From positions 186,001-250,000 of the forward strand of contig NZ_CP027727.1 in assembly GCF_003851685.1 (NCBI RefSeq): 64,000 nt of DNA. The letters run 5' to 3'. This DNA comes from Pseudomonas sp. R5-89-07. GTDB taxonomy: Bacteria; Pseudomonadota; Gammaproteobacteria; Pseudomonadales; Pseudomonadaceae. Below are positions 48,641 through 57,882 of the stretch, one piece after another; within the stretch, counting starts at the first letter, position 1, and every line of letters begins with the position of its first letter. The translations under genes and the position numbers were made by a program. The notes under the pieces were generated by a model. The model saw nothing but the letters and a program-made list of their open reading frames with translations, searched no databases and was not told where the DNA came from.

Positions 48641-50554
48641 ATGCTGTTTTCATACCGTGGAGCCCTACGTGCGGGGCTGGTATACCTGCTGATTTCCATT
48701 CTATGGCTCCAGCTTAGCCGCCAACTATTAATCAACTTTATCGATGAACCACAGGCCCTGGCGCATTGGCTGCAACTGCGCGGCTATGCCTGGGCAGGCC
48801 TGAGCGCTTTGGCTATTTACCTGATGGGTGTGCGTTTTGCCCGCGCCCACCAGCTGCAACAACCTCTGAAAGAAAACCGTGAACGCCTGCAACAGGCCGC
48901 CGCTGTCTTCGACTGCACCCGCGAAGGCGTGTTGGTCACCGACGCCCGGGGCCTGATCGTGCATGTCAATCGGGCGTTTATAGAGATCACCGGCTACCGG
49001 CGCGAAGACGTCATGGGCCAGCCACCCAGCCTGTTCAAGTCCGGCCGCCATTCGTCGAGTTTTTATCAACAGATGTTCCAGACCCTCGAACACGACGGCG
49101 AATGGAGCGGCGAAATCTGGAATCGACGCAAAAGCGGAGAGATCTACCCGCAGTGGCAGACCATCCGCGTAATCCGTGATGACCAGGGCCATATCAGCCA
49201 CTATGTCGCGGTGTTTTCGGACATCAGTGCCATCAAGGACTCCGAACACGAACTGGCCCACCTGGCCCACCACGACCCGCTGACCGACCTGCCCAACCGC
49301 CTGCTGTTCACCGACCGCGCCGAGCAGGCGCTGGCCTCGGCGCAAGCGCACAAGCGTGGCTGTGCGTTGCTGTTGATGGACCTGGACCACTTCAAGATCA
49401 TCAACGACAGCCTGGGCCACAACGTGGGTGATCAACTGCTCAAGCTGGTGGCCGAGCGCCTCAAGGGGCTGTTCGGGCCTGGGGTGACTTTGGCGCGCCT
49501 GGGCGGCGACGAGTTCGCCGTATTGGCGGAAAGTTGTCCACAGGTGATGCAGGCTGCGGCCCTGGCGCAGCGCATGCTCGATGCCATGAAAGAACCGTTC
49601 ATTTTTGACGGCAACCAGCTGTTCATCAGCGCCAGTATCGGCATCAGCCTGTTCCCGAGCGATGCGCTGAGCGCCGAGCAATTGTTGCGCAACGCCGATT
49701 CTGCCTTGTTCAAGGCCAAGAGCGCGGGGCGTGAAGGCTACGCCTTGTACACCGAGGAACTGACCGCTCACGCGCAAAACCGTGTGGAAATTGCCAATGA
49801 GTTGCGCCGTGCCCTCGACCAGCAGGAACTGCGCGTCCATTACCAGCCGGTGCACGACCTCAATGACAGCCGTTTGGTGGGCGTCGAAGCGCTGGTGCGC
49901 TGGCAGCACCCGGAGCGCGGCCTGGTGCCGCCGGGTGAGTTTATCCCCATCGCCGAGCGCACCGGCTTGATCGCCGACATCGATGCGTGGGTGATGGACC
50001 AGGCCTGCCGCCAGATGTGCCAATGGCTGGCGGACGGCGCGCCGTTGGGGTTTATCGCAATCAACGTCTCCAGCCGCCTGTTTGCCCGGCGTGAACTCTA
50101 TGAACAAGTCGGCCAGGTGCTCCACGACACGGGCCTGGACCCGGCATTCCTTGAGCTGGAAGTCACCGAAAGCGCAGTGATGGACGACCCGGAAGTGGCC
50201 CTCGAACAATTGCACCGCCTGCGCGAGCTGGGCCTGCGCCTGGCCATTGACGACTTCGGCACCGGCTATTCCTCACTGTTGCGCCTCAAGCGCCTGCCGG
50301 TGCAGAAACTCAAGATCGATCAGGGCTTCGTCGCCGGCTTGCCCTGGGACGAAGACGACGCCGCCATCGTGCGCGTGGTCATCGCCCTGGCCAAAAGCAT
50401 GGGCATGCAGGTGCACGCCGAAGGCATCGAGCAAGTGGAGCAGGCGCGCTTCCTGCTGGACCAGGAATGCGACATGGGCCAGGGGTATTGGTTTGGCAAG
50501 CCGGTGCCGGCCCATCAGATCGATTGGTCACGGGCGCCTTCTATTCGAACTTGA
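48641..50554 (+). CDS. Membrane-anchored PAS-GGDEF-EAL c-di-GMP enzyme
   Basis: A 637-residue protein. Two N-terminal membrane segments (about residues 8-28 and 48-64) are followed by a PAS domain (about 85-205, REGVLVTDARGLIVHVN), a GGDEF domain with intact GGDEF in RLGGDEFAVLAE (about 215-375) and an EAL domain (about 390-630) with EALVRWQHP, the catalytic IDDFGTGYSS and AEGIEQVEQ. Both active-site motifs are complete, so cyclase, phosphodiesterase or both are possible; an intact EAL usually means net phosphodiesterase. It may control the pga polysaccharide or motility. Confidence 0.93.
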   Translation: MLFSYRGALRAGLVYLLISILWLQLSRQLLINFIDEPQALAHWLQLRGYAWAGLSALAIYLMGVRFARAHQLQQPLKENRERLQQAAAVFDCTREGVLVTDARGLIVHVNRAFIEITGYRREDVMGQPPSLFKSGRHSSSFYQQMFQTLEHDGEWSGEIWNRRKSGEIYPQWQTIRVIRDDQGHISHYVAVFSDISAIKDSEHELAHLAHHDPLTDLPNRLLFTDRAEQALASAQAHKRGCALLLMDLDHFKIINDSLGHNVGDQLLKLVAERLKGLFGPGVTLARLGGDEFAVLAESCPQVMQAAALAQRMLDAMKEPFIFDGNQLFISASIGISLFPSDALSAEQLLRNADSALFKAKSAGREGYALYTEELTAHAQNRVEIANELRRALDQQELRVHYQPVHDLNDSRLVGVEALVRWQHPERGLVPPGEFIPIAERTGLIADIDAWVMDQACRQMCQWLADGAPLGFIAINVSSRLFARRELYEQVGQVLHDTGLDPAFLELEVTESAVMDDPEVALEQLHRLRELGLRLAIDDFGTGYSSLLRLKRLPVQKLKIDQGFVAGLPWDEDDAAIVRVVIALAKSMGMQVHAEGIEQVEQARFLLDQECDMGQGYWFGKPVPAHQIDWSRAPSIRT

Positions 50555-50567
50555 AAATGCGATCGGG

Positions 50568-50657
50568 TGTGGGAGGGGGCTTGCCCCCGATAGCGGTGCA
50601 TCAGGTTAGATAAGCTTTGCCTGACCCACAGCCATCGGGGGCAAGCCCCCTCCCACA
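50568..50657. repeat. Paired inverted REP elements
   Basis: Convergent TGTGGGAGGGGGCTTGCCCC units with a GTGCATCAGG spacer start, just after the GGDEF-EAL gene. Confidence 0.9.
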
Positions 50658-50751
50658 TTTGGATTGCGTCACGCCTCAATTTCACTGATTGAACGCAAAA
50701 TCCGCTCGCAACCCCTCGTCCCATCAGAAAATTCTTTCTGGTTATATAAAC

Positions 50752-50776
50752 ATTCTTAAATAGTATTTTTAAGAAT
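50752..50776. promoter_or_regulatory. Inverted repeat upstream of oscA
   Basis: ATTCTTAAA-tagtatt-TTTAAGAAT in a markedly AT-rich stretch 80 bases before oscA. Sulfate-starvation genes of this cluster are usually controlled by CysB; this palindrome is a candidate operator or part of the promoter, inferred only from position. Confidence 0.45.
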
Positions 50777-50856
50777 ATCCGCGCTTATCTACTATCGCCC
50801 TCACGCCGCAAGCAGTGCCGCCACTGCCAGGCACTATTCATTTCAGGAGCGAGACC

Positions 50857-51039
50857 ATGAGCGCATCTCTACGTAGCGTCGACGGCCAGGACGAAGCAGC
50901 CATTTTGCGTGAGATCCAGAGCGCCTTGCGCGATCTGCGGTTTGGCGCGGTGGAAATCACTGTGCACAACGCTCAAGTGGTACAGATCGAACGCAAGGAA
51001 AAATTCCGTCTGCAGAACCCGGGTAACAAACCGAACTGA
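50857..51039 (+). CDS. oscA: OscA, small protein for organosulfur compound use (DUF2292)
   Basis: A 60-residue protein that starts after CAGGAGCGAGACC. The core FGAVEITVHNAQVVQIERKEK is the DUF2292 pattern. In Pseudomonas corrugata oscA is needed to use organosulfur compounds under sulfur limitation, particularly with chromate stress. Here, as in P. aeruginosa, it directly precedes sbp and the sulfate ABC transporter genes. It is probably the first gene of that sulfur-starvation regulon. Confidence 0.92.
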   Translation: MSASLRSVDGQDEAAILREIQSALRDLRFGAVEITVHNAQVVQIERKEKFRLQNPGNKPN

Positions 51040-51102
51040 GCAGGAACGGCGATAGACCCGCAACTATAAGAAAAGCCAACACTAAAAATTTCAGGAGCTT
51101 CT

Positions 51103-52113
51103 ATGTCGTCGATTCGCCGTTATGCCTTGGCCGCATTGGCCAGTGCCGTGTTTGCCGGTTCCGCCGTTGCCAAGGACTACGAGTTGCTCAACGTCTCGTA
51201 CGACCCGACCCGTGAGCTGTACCAGGACTACAACGCTGAATTCACCAGCTTCTGGAAACAGTCCCACCCGGGCGACAACGTCAAGATCCAGCAATCCCAC
51301 GGTGGTTCGGGCAAGCAGGGCCGCGCCGTGATCGACGGCCTGCGTGCCGACGTGGTGACCCTGGCCCTGGCCGGCGACATCGACGAAATCGCCAAGCTGG
51401 GCAAGACCCTGCCGGAAAACTGGCAAACCCGCCTGCCGGACGCCAGCACTCCGTACACCTCGACCATCGTGTTCCTGGTGCGCAAGGGCAACCCCAAAGG
51501 CATCAAGGACTGGGGCGACCTGATCAAGAAAGACGTTTCGGTGATCACGCCGAATCCGAAAACCTCCGGCGGTGCACGCTGGAACTTCCTCGCCGCCTGG
51601 GCCTACGGCCTGAAGACCGGCGGCAGCGAAGCCAAGGCCCAGGAATACGTCAAGGAGCTGTTCAAACACGTGCCAATTCTCGATACCGGCGCACGCGGTT
51701 CCACTATTACCTTCGTCAACAACGGTCAGGGCGACGTCCTGCTGGCCTGGGAAAACGAAGCGTTCCTGGCGCTCAAGGAAGACGGCGGCGCCGACAAGTT
51801 CGACATCGTCGTGCCTTCCCTGTCGATCCTCGCGGAGCCGCCGGTGGCCGTGGTTGACAAGAACGCTGAGAAAAAGGGCAATACCGAGATCGCCACCGAA
51901 TACCTCAAGCACCTGTACAGCCCGGCTGGCCAGGAGATTGCGGCGAAAAACTTCTACCGCCCACGCGATGAGAAAGTCGCCGCCAAATACGCCCAACAGT
52001 TCCCTAAACTGGACCTGGTGACTATCGACAAAGACTTCGGCGGCTGGAAAACTGCCCAACCGAAATTCTTCAACGACGGTGGCGTGTTCGACCAGATCTA
52101 CACGGCGCAGTAA
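51103..52113 (+). CDS. sbp: Periplasmic sulfate-binding protein
   Basis: A 336-residue protein with a signal peptide ([16 protein letters not shown]). The mature start [21 protein letters not shown] and the segments [30 protein letters not shown] and [19 protein letters not shown] are typical of Sbp/CysP, where the SGGARW and QSHGGSG regions contact sulfate. It delivers sulfate or thiosulfate to the CysT/CysW/CysA permease encoded next. It is preceded by CAGGAGCTTCT. Confidence 0.95.
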   Translation: MSSIRRYALAALASAVFAGSAVAKDYELLNVSYDPTRELYQDYNAEFTSFWKQSHPGDNVKIQQSHGGSGKQGRAVIDGLRADVVTLALAGDIDEIAKLGKTLPENWQTRLPDASTPYTSTIVFLVRKGNPKGIKDWGDLIKKDVSVITPNPKTSGGARWNFLAAWAYGLKTGGSEAKAQEYVKELFKHVPILDTGARGSTITFVNNGQGDVLLAWENEAFLALKEDGGADKFDIVVPSLSILAEPPVAVVDKNAEKKGNTEIATEYLKHLYSPAGQEIAAKNFYRPRDEKVAAKYAQQFPKLDLVTIDKDFGGWKTAQPKFFNDGGVFDQIYTAQ

Positions 52114-52125
52114 CAACACCGATCA

Positions 52126-52227
52126 CTGTAGGAGCGAGCTTGCTCGCGAAAAACTTCAAGGCACCGCGTGCAAACAGACCGCCCGCGTTATCGTTGACGA
52201 TCTTCGCGAGCAAGCTCGCTCCTACAG
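52126..52227. repeat. Inverted pair of CTGTAGGAGCGAGCTTGC repeats
   Basis: Convergent CTGTAGGAGCGAGCTTGCTC and its complement between sbp and cysT. It could lower or separate expression of the membrane components from that of the abundant binding protein. Its right half recurs at 24380-24422. Confidence 0.9.
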
Positions 52228-52291
52228 TGGTCAGGAGAGCCCGCATTCATTTGCGGGTTTTGCATATCCGTTCCGCTAACCAAGGACTCTT

Positions 52292-53110
52292 ATGTCGCGT
52301 CGTATCTCCCCCGTCATACCCGGCTTCGGGCTGACGCTGGGCTACACCGTGGTGTACCTCAGCCTGATCGTACTCATCCCGCTGGCGGCGATGTTCGTAC
52401 ACGCCGCTCAACTCACCTGGGATCAGTTCTGGAACATCATTTCCGCCCCCCGCGTGCTGGCCGCGTTGAAGCTCAGCTTCAGCACCGCGTTGTACGCCGC
52501 GCTGATCAACGGCGTGATCGGCACCCTGCTGGCTTGGGTGTTGGTGCGCTACACCTTCCCCGGACGCAAGATCATCGATGCGATGATCGACCTGCCGTTC
52601 GCCTTGCCCACCGCCGTGGCCGGTATCGCCTTGACCGCGCTGTATGCGCCCAATGGGCTGGTTGGCCAGTTCGCCGCCGACCTGGGTTTCAAGATCGCCT
52701 ACACCCCGCTGGGTATCACGCTGGCGCTGACCTTCGTCACCTTGCCCTTCGTCGTGCGCACGGTGCAGCCGGTGCTTGCCGACATTCCCCGCGAAGTCGA
52801 AGAAGCCGCCGCCTGCCTGGGCGCCAAGCCGCTGCAGGTGTTCCGCCATATCCTGGTGCCGGCGCTGCTGCCCGCCTGGCTGACCGGTTTCGCGCTGGCC
52901 TTCGCCCGTGGCGTGGGTGAGTACGGTTCGGTGATTTTCATCGCCGGCAACATGCCGATGAAAACCGAGATTCTGCCGTTGCTGATCATGGTCAAGCTCG
53001 ACCAGTACGACTACCGCGGCGCCACCTCCATTGGTGTGCTGATGCTGGTGGTTTCCTTTGTCCTGCTGCTGCTGATCAACTTGTTGCAGCGGCGCATCGA
53101 ACGTCCATAA
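52292..53110 (+). CDS. cysT: Sulfate ABC transporter permease CysT
   Basis: A 272-residue inner-membrane permease with six hydrophobic segments and the EAA loop [25 protein letters not shown] (about residues 167-192), the site that docks with the ATPase. [21 protein letters not shown] is characteristic of CysT/CysU. Thirteen bases separate it from cysW. It transports sulfate and thiosulfate with CysW, CysA and Sbp. Confidence 0.95.
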   Translation: MSRRISPVIPGFGLTLGYTVVYLSLIVLIPLAAMFVHAAQLTWDQFWNIISAPRVLAALKLSFSTALYAALINGVIGTLLAWVLVRYTFPGRKIIDAMIDLPFALPTAVAGIALTALYAPNGLVGQFAADLGFKIAYTPLGITLALTFVTLPFVVRTVQPVLADIPREVEEAAACLGAKPLQVFRHILVPALLPAWLTGFALAFARGVGEYGSVIFIAGNMPMKTEILPLLIMVKLDQYDYRGATSIGVLMLVVSFVLLLLINLLQRRIERP

Positions 53111-53123
53111 GGAGGCGCGGAAC

Positions 53124-53996
53124 ATGTCCCAATCGTCTATTTCCGCCGCGTCCTCGGCCAACGCCGCTCGGCGTGGCAGTGCCACCTCGCGACGCATCCT
53201 GATCGGCCTTGGCTGGCTGGTGTTCGCGCTGTTCCTGCTGCTGCCGCTGTTGATCGTGGTGTCCCAGGGCTTGAAGAACGGCCTCGGCGCGTTTTTCACC
53301 GCGATCCTTGAACCGGACGCCCTGTCGGCGCTGAAACTCACGGTGATCGCCGTGGTGATTTCGGTGCCGCTCAACCTGGTGTTCGGCGTCAGCGCCGCGT
53401 GGTGCGTGAGCAAGTACTCGTTCCGTGGCAAAAGCATCCTGGTGACGCTGATCGACCTGCCGTTCTCGGTCTCGCCGGTGATTGCCGGCCTGGTGTACGT
53501 GCTGATGTTTGGCGCCCAGGGCTTTTTCGGGCCGTGGTTGCAGGCGCATGACATCCAGATCGTGTTCGCCTTGCCCGGTATCGTGCTGGCGACCATCTTC
53601 GTCACCGTGCCCTTCGTGGCCCGTGAGCTGATCCCGCTGATGCAGGAGCAGGGCACCCAGGAAGAAGAAGCGGCGCGCCTGCTCGGTGCCAACGGCTGGC
53701 AGATGTTCTGGCATGTCACCGTGCCGAACATCAAGTGGGGCCTGATCTACGGCGTGGTGCTGTGTACCGCACGGGCCATGGGTGAGTTCGGCGCGGTGTC
53801 GGTGGTGTCCGGCCACATCCGTGGCGTGACCAACACGCTGCCGCTACACGTCGAGATTCTCTACAACGAATACAACCACGTCGCCGCCTTCGCGGTGGCC
53901 AGCCTGTTGCTGATCCTGGCGCTCTTCATCCTGCTGCTCAAGCAGTGGAGCGAGAACCGAATCAACCGCCTGCGCAACAGCGCCGGTGAGGAATAA
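53124..53996 (+). CDS. cysW: Sulfate ABC transporter permease CysW
   Basis: A 290-residue permease paired with CysT. After a Ser/Ala-rich cytoplasmic start come six membrane segments, [20 protein letters not shown] and the EAA loop [23 protein letters not shown], then [15 protein letters not shown]. The ATG at 53124 follows AAGGAGGCGCGGAAC. Three bases separate it from cysA, so the two are tightly coupled. Confidence 0.95.
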   Translation: MSQSSISAASSANAARRGSATSRRILIGLGWLVFALFLLLPLLIVVSQGLKNGLGAFFTAILEPDALSALKLTVIAVVISVPLNLVFGVSAAWCVSKYSFRGKSILVTLIDLPFSVSPVIAGLVYVLMFGAQGFFGPWLQAHDIQIVFALPGIVLATIFVTVPFVARELIPLMQEQGTQEEEAARLLGANGWQMFWHVTVPNIKWGLIYGVVLCTARAMGEFGAVSVVSGHIRGVTNTLPLHVEILYNEYNHVAAFAVASLLLILALFILLLKQWSENRINRLRNSAGEE

Positions 53997-53999
53997 GTC

Positions 54000-54980
54000 A
54001 TGTCGATCGAAGTCCGTAATGTCAGCAAGAACTTCAACGCCTTCAAGGCCCTGGACAGCATCAACCTGGATATCCAGAGTGGCGAGCTGGTGGCGTTGCT
54101 GGGCCCGTCCGGCTGCGGCAAGACCACCTTGCTGCGTATCATCGCAGGGCTCGAAACCCCGGATGACGGCAGCATCGTGTTCCACGGTGAAGACGTGTCC
54201 GGCCACGACGTGCGCGATCGCAACGTCGGCTTTGTGTTCCAGCACTACGCACTGTTCCGCCACATGACCGTGTTCGACAACGTGGCTTTCGGCCTGCGCA
54301 TGAAGCCCAAGAATCAACGCCCCACCGAAAGCCAGATCGCGAGCAAGGTTCACGAACTGCTGAACATGGTGCAACTCGATTGGCTGTCTGATCGCTACCC
54401 GGAACAACTTTCCGGCGGCCAGCGCCAGCGTATCGCCCTGGCCCGCGCTTTGGCGGTGGAGCCTAAAGTGCTGCTGCTGGACGAACCCTTCGGCGCCCTT
54501 GATGCCAAGGTGCGCAAGGAACTGCGCCGCTGGCTGGCGCGCTTGCACGAAGACATCAACCTGACCTCGGTGTTCGTGACCCACGACCAGGAAGAGGCCA
54601 TGGAAGTCGCTGACCGCATCGTGGTGATGAACAAGGGCGTGATCGAGCAGATCGGCTCACCGGGCGACGTCTACGAAAACCCGGCCAGCGATTTTGTGTA
54701 CCACTTCCTGGGCGACTCGAACCGTCTGCACCTGGGCGAAGACAAACACCTGCTGTTCCGCCCCCATGAAGTGTCGCTGTCGCGGCATGAGCTTGAGGAC
54801 CACCACGCCGCTGAAGTGCGGGACATCCGGCCGCTGGGCGCCACCACGCGGGTGACCTTGAAAGTCGAAGGCCAACCCGAGCTGATCGAAGCCGAAGTGG
54901 TAAAAGACCACGACAGCCTCACCGGCCTGGCCCGCGGCGAAACCCTGTTCTTCAAACCCAAGGTCTGGCAAAAGGCCTGA
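54000..54980 (+). CDS. cysA: Sulfate/thiosulfate ABC transporter ATPase CysA
   Basis: A 326-residue ATPase with Walker [10 protein letters not shown], signature [15 protein letters not shown], Walker [17 protein letters not shown] and the switch His in [18 protein letters not shown]-terminal TOBE-like regulatory part (about residues 240-326) is present. It energises sulfate uptake by CysTW. It is the last gene of the operon, followed by paired REPs at 55017. Confidence 0.96.
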   Translation: MSIEVRNVSKNFNAFKALDSINLDIQSGELVALLGPSGCGKTTLLRIIAGLETPDDGSIVFHGEDVSGHDVRDRNVGFVFQHYALFRHMTVFDNVAFGLRMKPKNQRPTESQIASKVHELLNMVQLDWLSDRYPEQLSGGQRQRIALARALAVEPKVLLLDEPFGALDAKVRKELRRWLARLHEDINLTSVFVTHDQEEAMEVADRIVVMNKGVIEQIGSPGDVYENPASDFVYHFLGDSNRLHLGEDKHLLFRPHEVSLSRHELEDHHAAEVRDIRPLGATTRVTLKVEGQPELIEAEVVKDHDSLTGLARGETLFFKPKVWQKA

Positions 54981-55016
54981 GCACACCCCCGGAACCAAAT
55001 GTGAAAACGGGGACAA

Positions 55017-55105
55017 TGTGGGAGGGGGCTTGCCCCCGATAGCAGTGGATCAGCCAGAGCATCAGTGACTGACACACCGCTATCGGGGGCAAGCCCCCTC
55101 CCACA
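55017..55105. repeat. Paired inverted REP elements
   Basis: Convergent GGGGGCTTGCCCCC units filling the gap between the convergent cysA and Mpo1-like genes; the right arm touches the stop codon of the latter. Confidence 0.9.
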
Positions 55106-55106
55106 T

Positions 55107-55634
55107 TTAGACCTCGCTTGGCTTAAGGTCTCGGCGGGCCACAGGCCCCGAGCGCTGTTCGATCTGCTGTTTCAGGCCCTGCCGCAACCCCAGCAGAAAC
55201 GCCAACTCCGCCACCACAAACAACGGCCCCACGATCAGCCCAGACACATCATCCACAAACGCTGGCTTGCGGCCCTCGTAGTAATGCCCGACAAACTGGA
55301 TCACCCAGCCCACCACGAACAGGCCCACGCCGCTGCTCAGCCACACCGTTGTGCTCTGCGCCGCCAGCGCGTGCCCGGCCCACACCGACAACCCCATCAG
55401 CAGCGTCATCAACCCACCCAGCGCCAGTTCCAGGCGCAGGTAAAACCACGCCGAAAACAGCGCCAGCGCCACCGCCGGTGATAGCCACAGCCCACCCACC
55501 GACCATTCGGGGCGCGACAGCAACACGGCGACCGCCACCACGATCAGCGGAATGCCGATGAAATGGCTGGCGATATTGCGCGGGTCGCGGTGGTAGGCGG
55601 CGTATTGACTGAGGTGATCGACGAGGCTTTTCAT
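55107..55634 (-). CDS. Mpo1-like / DUF962 membrane protein
   Basis: A 175-residue protein with four hydrophobic segments. The N-terminal HRDPRNIASHFIGIPLIVVA and later QFVGHYYEGRKPAFVDD are hallmarks of the Mpo1/DUF962 family, whose yeast member is an iron-dependent dioxygenase in alpha-oxidation of 2-hydroxy fatty acids; the conserved His residues here fit metal binding. The ATG at 55634 has AGGAGGAACAAGA before it. The bacterial function is not established. It is divergent from a Crp-type regulator gene 83 bases away. Confidence 0.85.
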   Translation of the reverse strand: MKSLVDHLSQYAAYHRDPRNIASHFIGIPLIVVAVAVLLSRPEWSVGGLWLSPAVALALFSAWFYLRLELALGGLMTLLMGLSVWAGHALAAQSTTVWLSSGVGLFVVGWVIQFVGHYYEGRKPAFVDDVSGLIVGPLFVVAELAFLLGLRQGLKQQIEQRSGPVARRDLKPSEV

Positions 55635-55717
55635 TCTTGTTCCTCCTGTAGGATGTTTGATCATGCCCTGTCAGTCGGTGCTGAACTGTCAACTGGGCGA
55701 CAATCTACGGAGTTCCC

Positions 55718-56404
55718 ATGGACACAGCGAAATGGCACGCGCAGCTAGCCAGCGGCCACTGGTTCCGCCACCTGCCCGCACACCTGCAGCGTCGCCTGCT
55801 GGCGGCGGCGCGGTTGCGCTCGCTGACGGCGGGGCAGCTGCTGTTCAAGCGCGGCGATCCGCCGTGTGGGCTGTATGCGGTGCTGGAGGGGGCGGTGCGC
55901 ATCAGCGCGGTGAATGCACAGGGCAAGGAAGCGGTGTTGAGCCTGGTTGAAACGCCTTACTGGTTCGGCGAGATCTGCCTGTTCGACAACCTGCCCCGCA
56001 CCCACGACGCCCTCGCCATGGGGCCTTGCACACTGTTGCAGGTACCGCAGGCGGCGATGCTCGGCATGCTTGAGCAGCATCCGGCGTACTGGCGCGAGGT
56101 GGCCTTGTTGATGAGCCACAAACTGCGCCTGTCGCTGATCAACATTGAGCAGATGAGCCTGATGCCCGCGTCGGCGCGACTGGCCCATCGACTGCTGCTG
56201 ATCGCTGAGGGTTACGGCGAGGTCGAGCAGGCCCGGCGGGTGTTGCAGCTGCCCCAGGAAGACCTGGCGGCGATGCTGGGCCTGTCGCGCCAGACCATCA
56301 ACAGCCTGCTCAAGGCGCTGGAACAGCAGGCCATCCTCGGCCTGAGCTACGGCGCCATTGAGATCCTCGACCTCAATGGCCTGCGGCGGGCGGCGGGCCT
56401 ATGA
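55718..56404 (+). CDS. Crp/Fnr-family transcriptional regulator
   Basis: A 228-residue protein with an N-terminal effector domain (LFKRGDPPCGLYAVLEGAVRIS, GEICLFDNLPRTHDALA), a dimerisation helix and a C-terminal winged helix with LPQEDLAAMLGLSRQTINSLLKALEQ (split over 56250-56330). It lacks the Cys cluster of Fnr. It is divergent from the Mpo1-like gene and may control it. Its last 6 bases overlap the end of the convergent transthyretin-like gene. Confidence 0.88.
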   Translation: MDTAKWHAQLASGHWFRHLPAHLQRRLLAAARLRSLTAGQLLFKRGDPPCGLYAVLEGAVRISAVNAQGKEAVLSLVETPYWFGEICLFDNLPRTHDALAMGPCTLLQVPQAAMLGMLEQHPAYWREVALLMSHKLRLSLINIEQMSLMPASARLAHRLLLIAEGYGEVEQARRVLQLPQEDLAAMLGLSRQTINSLLKALEQQAILGLSYGAIEILDLNGLRRAAGL

Positions 56405-56809
56405 ACCGCGATAGGTGGAGAAGCCGTAAGGGCTGAGCAACAGCGGGATGTGGTAATGCTGGTCGGCCTGCTTGACCTGGAAAATCACCGGCACTTCGGG
56501 GAAGAAGGTTTCGCGGTTGGCTTTTTTGTAATAGTCACCGGTCTTGAACACCACGCGGTACTCGCCCGGCTTCATGCTGCGGTCAGCGGGAAACAGCTCG
56601 GCGATGCGCCCCTGCTGGTTGGTGACGCCCTGGGACAGCGACTTCCACTGGTCGCCCACGTGTTCTTCCAGGGTGACGTTGACGCCGGCGCTCGGCAGGC
56701 CGTTTTCCAGGTTGAGCACGTGCACGCTCAGCGGGTTGCCGGCGGCCAGGGCCAGATTGCACAGGCCGCTGAGGCTCAAGGCGGCGAGGGTCATGCTTAG
56801 GGTTTTCAT
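56399..56809 (-). CDS. uraH: Secreted transthyretin-like 5-hydroxyisourate hydrolase
   Basis: A 136-residue protein with a signal peptide (LAALSLSGLCNLALA), so it should be periplasmic. The mature part has LSVHVLNLENGLPSAGVNVTLEE, a central Arg/Phe/Pro strand region (RETFFPEVPVIF), HYHIPLLLSPYGFSTYRGS and the C-terminal YRGS signature of uricase-pathway 5-hydroxyisourate hydrolases. The enzyme opens the ring of 5-hydroxyisourate in urate breakdown. The start at 56809 has AGGA seven bases upstream. A periplasmic location is known for some family members. No other urate gene is nearby. Confidence 0.87.
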   Translation of the reverse strand: MKTLSMTLAALSLSGLCNLALAAGNPLSVHVLNLENGLPSAGVNVTLEEHVGDQWKSLSQGVTNQQGRIAELFPADRSMKPGEYRVVFKTGDYYKKANRETFFPEVPVIFQVKQADQHYHIPLLLSPYGFSTYRGS

Positions 56810-56832
56810 CGAGAAGTCCTTTTTGACACGGT

Positions 56833-57306
56833 TCAAGGGGTGATTTTCAAGCCCAATTGCTCGGCGGCTTGTACGGCGCAGGCTTCATCCTGCGGCGCGC
56901 CACCGGCACCGGCGATGCCCAGCGCGCCGACCAGTTCGGCGTCGGCAAACAGCGGCACGCCACCGCCGAGCAACAGCAATTCGGGCAAGCTGTTAAGGTT
57001 GGCGGCCTCGGGGTTGTTGCGCGCACGCTCGGCGAACAGCCGGGTCGGGGTTCTGGTCGACAACGCCGTGTACGCCTTGCGCTGGCTGGCGAGGCTGTTG
57101 TGGGGGCCCACGCCGTCGGCGCGCAGGCTCAGCAACAGATTGCCGCCGCGGTCGAGCACGGTCAGCGCGGCGTTGCAGTGCGCCAGGCTGGCATCGGCCA
57201 ATTGACGCGCGGTACGTAAGTCCAGCTCGGCGTGGCGTGGCAGTTGGGGCGTCGCCTGGGCGGCAGTCGCCACGGCGAGGCTTAGAAACACAGCAGTGCG
57301 ATACAT
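56833..57306 (-). CDS. Secreted HbpS/GlcG-family (DUF336) protein
   Basis: A 157-residue protein with signal peptide MYRTAVFLSLAVATAAQA. The mature domain has LTVLDRGGNLLLSLRADG, LASQRKAYTAL and a Gly-rich GGGVPLFADAELVGALGIAGAGG, typical of the HbpS/GlcG (DUF336) fold, which can bind haem or act as an accessory protein. It probably shares an operon with the transthyretin-like gene 23 bases downstream. The specific ligand is unknown. Confidence 0.82.
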   Translation of the reverse strand: MYRTAVFLSLAVATAAQATPQLPRHAELDLRTARQLADASLAHCNAALTVLDRGGNLLLSLRADGVGPHNSLASQRKAYTALSTRTPTRLFAERARNNPEAANLNSLPELLLLGGGVPLFADAELVGALGIAGAGGAPQDEACAVQAAEQLGLKITP

Positions 57307-57406
57307 GGTGAAAGCTCCAGAAGGCAGGCCGTCAAGGTAGCCAGTGGACGTGGTCAAAAGCCGCACAATTTGATGACAGGTTTGTAATCAAACCCAGAGG
57401 AAAGGC

Positions 57407-57772
57407 ATGCACGTGTTGTTAGTGGAAGACCAGCCGCAACTGGCGCAACGTATGGCCCAGGGCTTGAGCGAGGCCGGTTTTACGGTGGAAGTCGCGGCCA
57501 ACGGCATGGCGGCGCTGCGCTTTGTGGAAAGCACCGTGTACGACCTGGTGATCCTGGATGTGATGCTGCCGGGCCTGAATGCCTGGAAGTTGCAGCAGGA
57601 AATTCGCCAGCGCGGTGAAACGCCGTTGTTGTTTCTGACCACGCCCAATGGCATTGAAGATCGTCTGCGCGGGCTGGAACTGCATGAAGACGATTACTTG
57701 CTCAAACCGTTCGACGCCAAGGAACTGGTGGCGCGGGTGAGGAAGGTGTTGCGGCGTGATCGGGGGCGGTGA
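57407..57772 (+). CDS. Receiver-only response regulator (OmpR-type receiver lacking output domain)
   Basis: A 121-residue receiver domain with acidic pocket E7/D8, phosphoacceptor Asp51 in LVILDVMLPG, the Thr in FLTTPN and Lys100 in LLKPFDAKELVARV. The sequence through RVRKVLRRDRGR is what links an OmpR-family receiver to its DNA-binding domain, yet a stop follows and paired REPs begin 16 bases on. It may be a truncated regulator or a stand-alone receiver. No sensor kinase gene is adjacent. Confidence 0.85.
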   Translation: MHVLLVEDQPQLAQRMAQGLSEAGFTVEVAANGMAALRFVESTVYDLVILDVMLPGLNAWKLQQEIRQRGETPLLFLTTPNGIEDRLRGLELHEDDYLLKPFDAKELVARVRKVLRRDRGR

Positions 57773-57788
57773 GGGTCTGGGCGATCGC

Positions 57789-57858
57789 TATCGGGGGCAA
57801 GCCCCCTCCCACAGGTGAAGGCATTCCAAATGTGGGAGGGGGCTTGCCCCCGATGAGG
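57789..57858. repeat. Paired REP elements, divergent arrangement
   Basis: TATCGGGGGCAAGCCCCCTC followed by its inverse GAGGGGGCTTGCCCCCGATG; the order of arms is opposite to that in most other pairs here. A second pair of this order is at 63736. Confidence 0.9.
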
Positions 57859-57882
57859 CCATTACAGTCACCCCACACCTGC

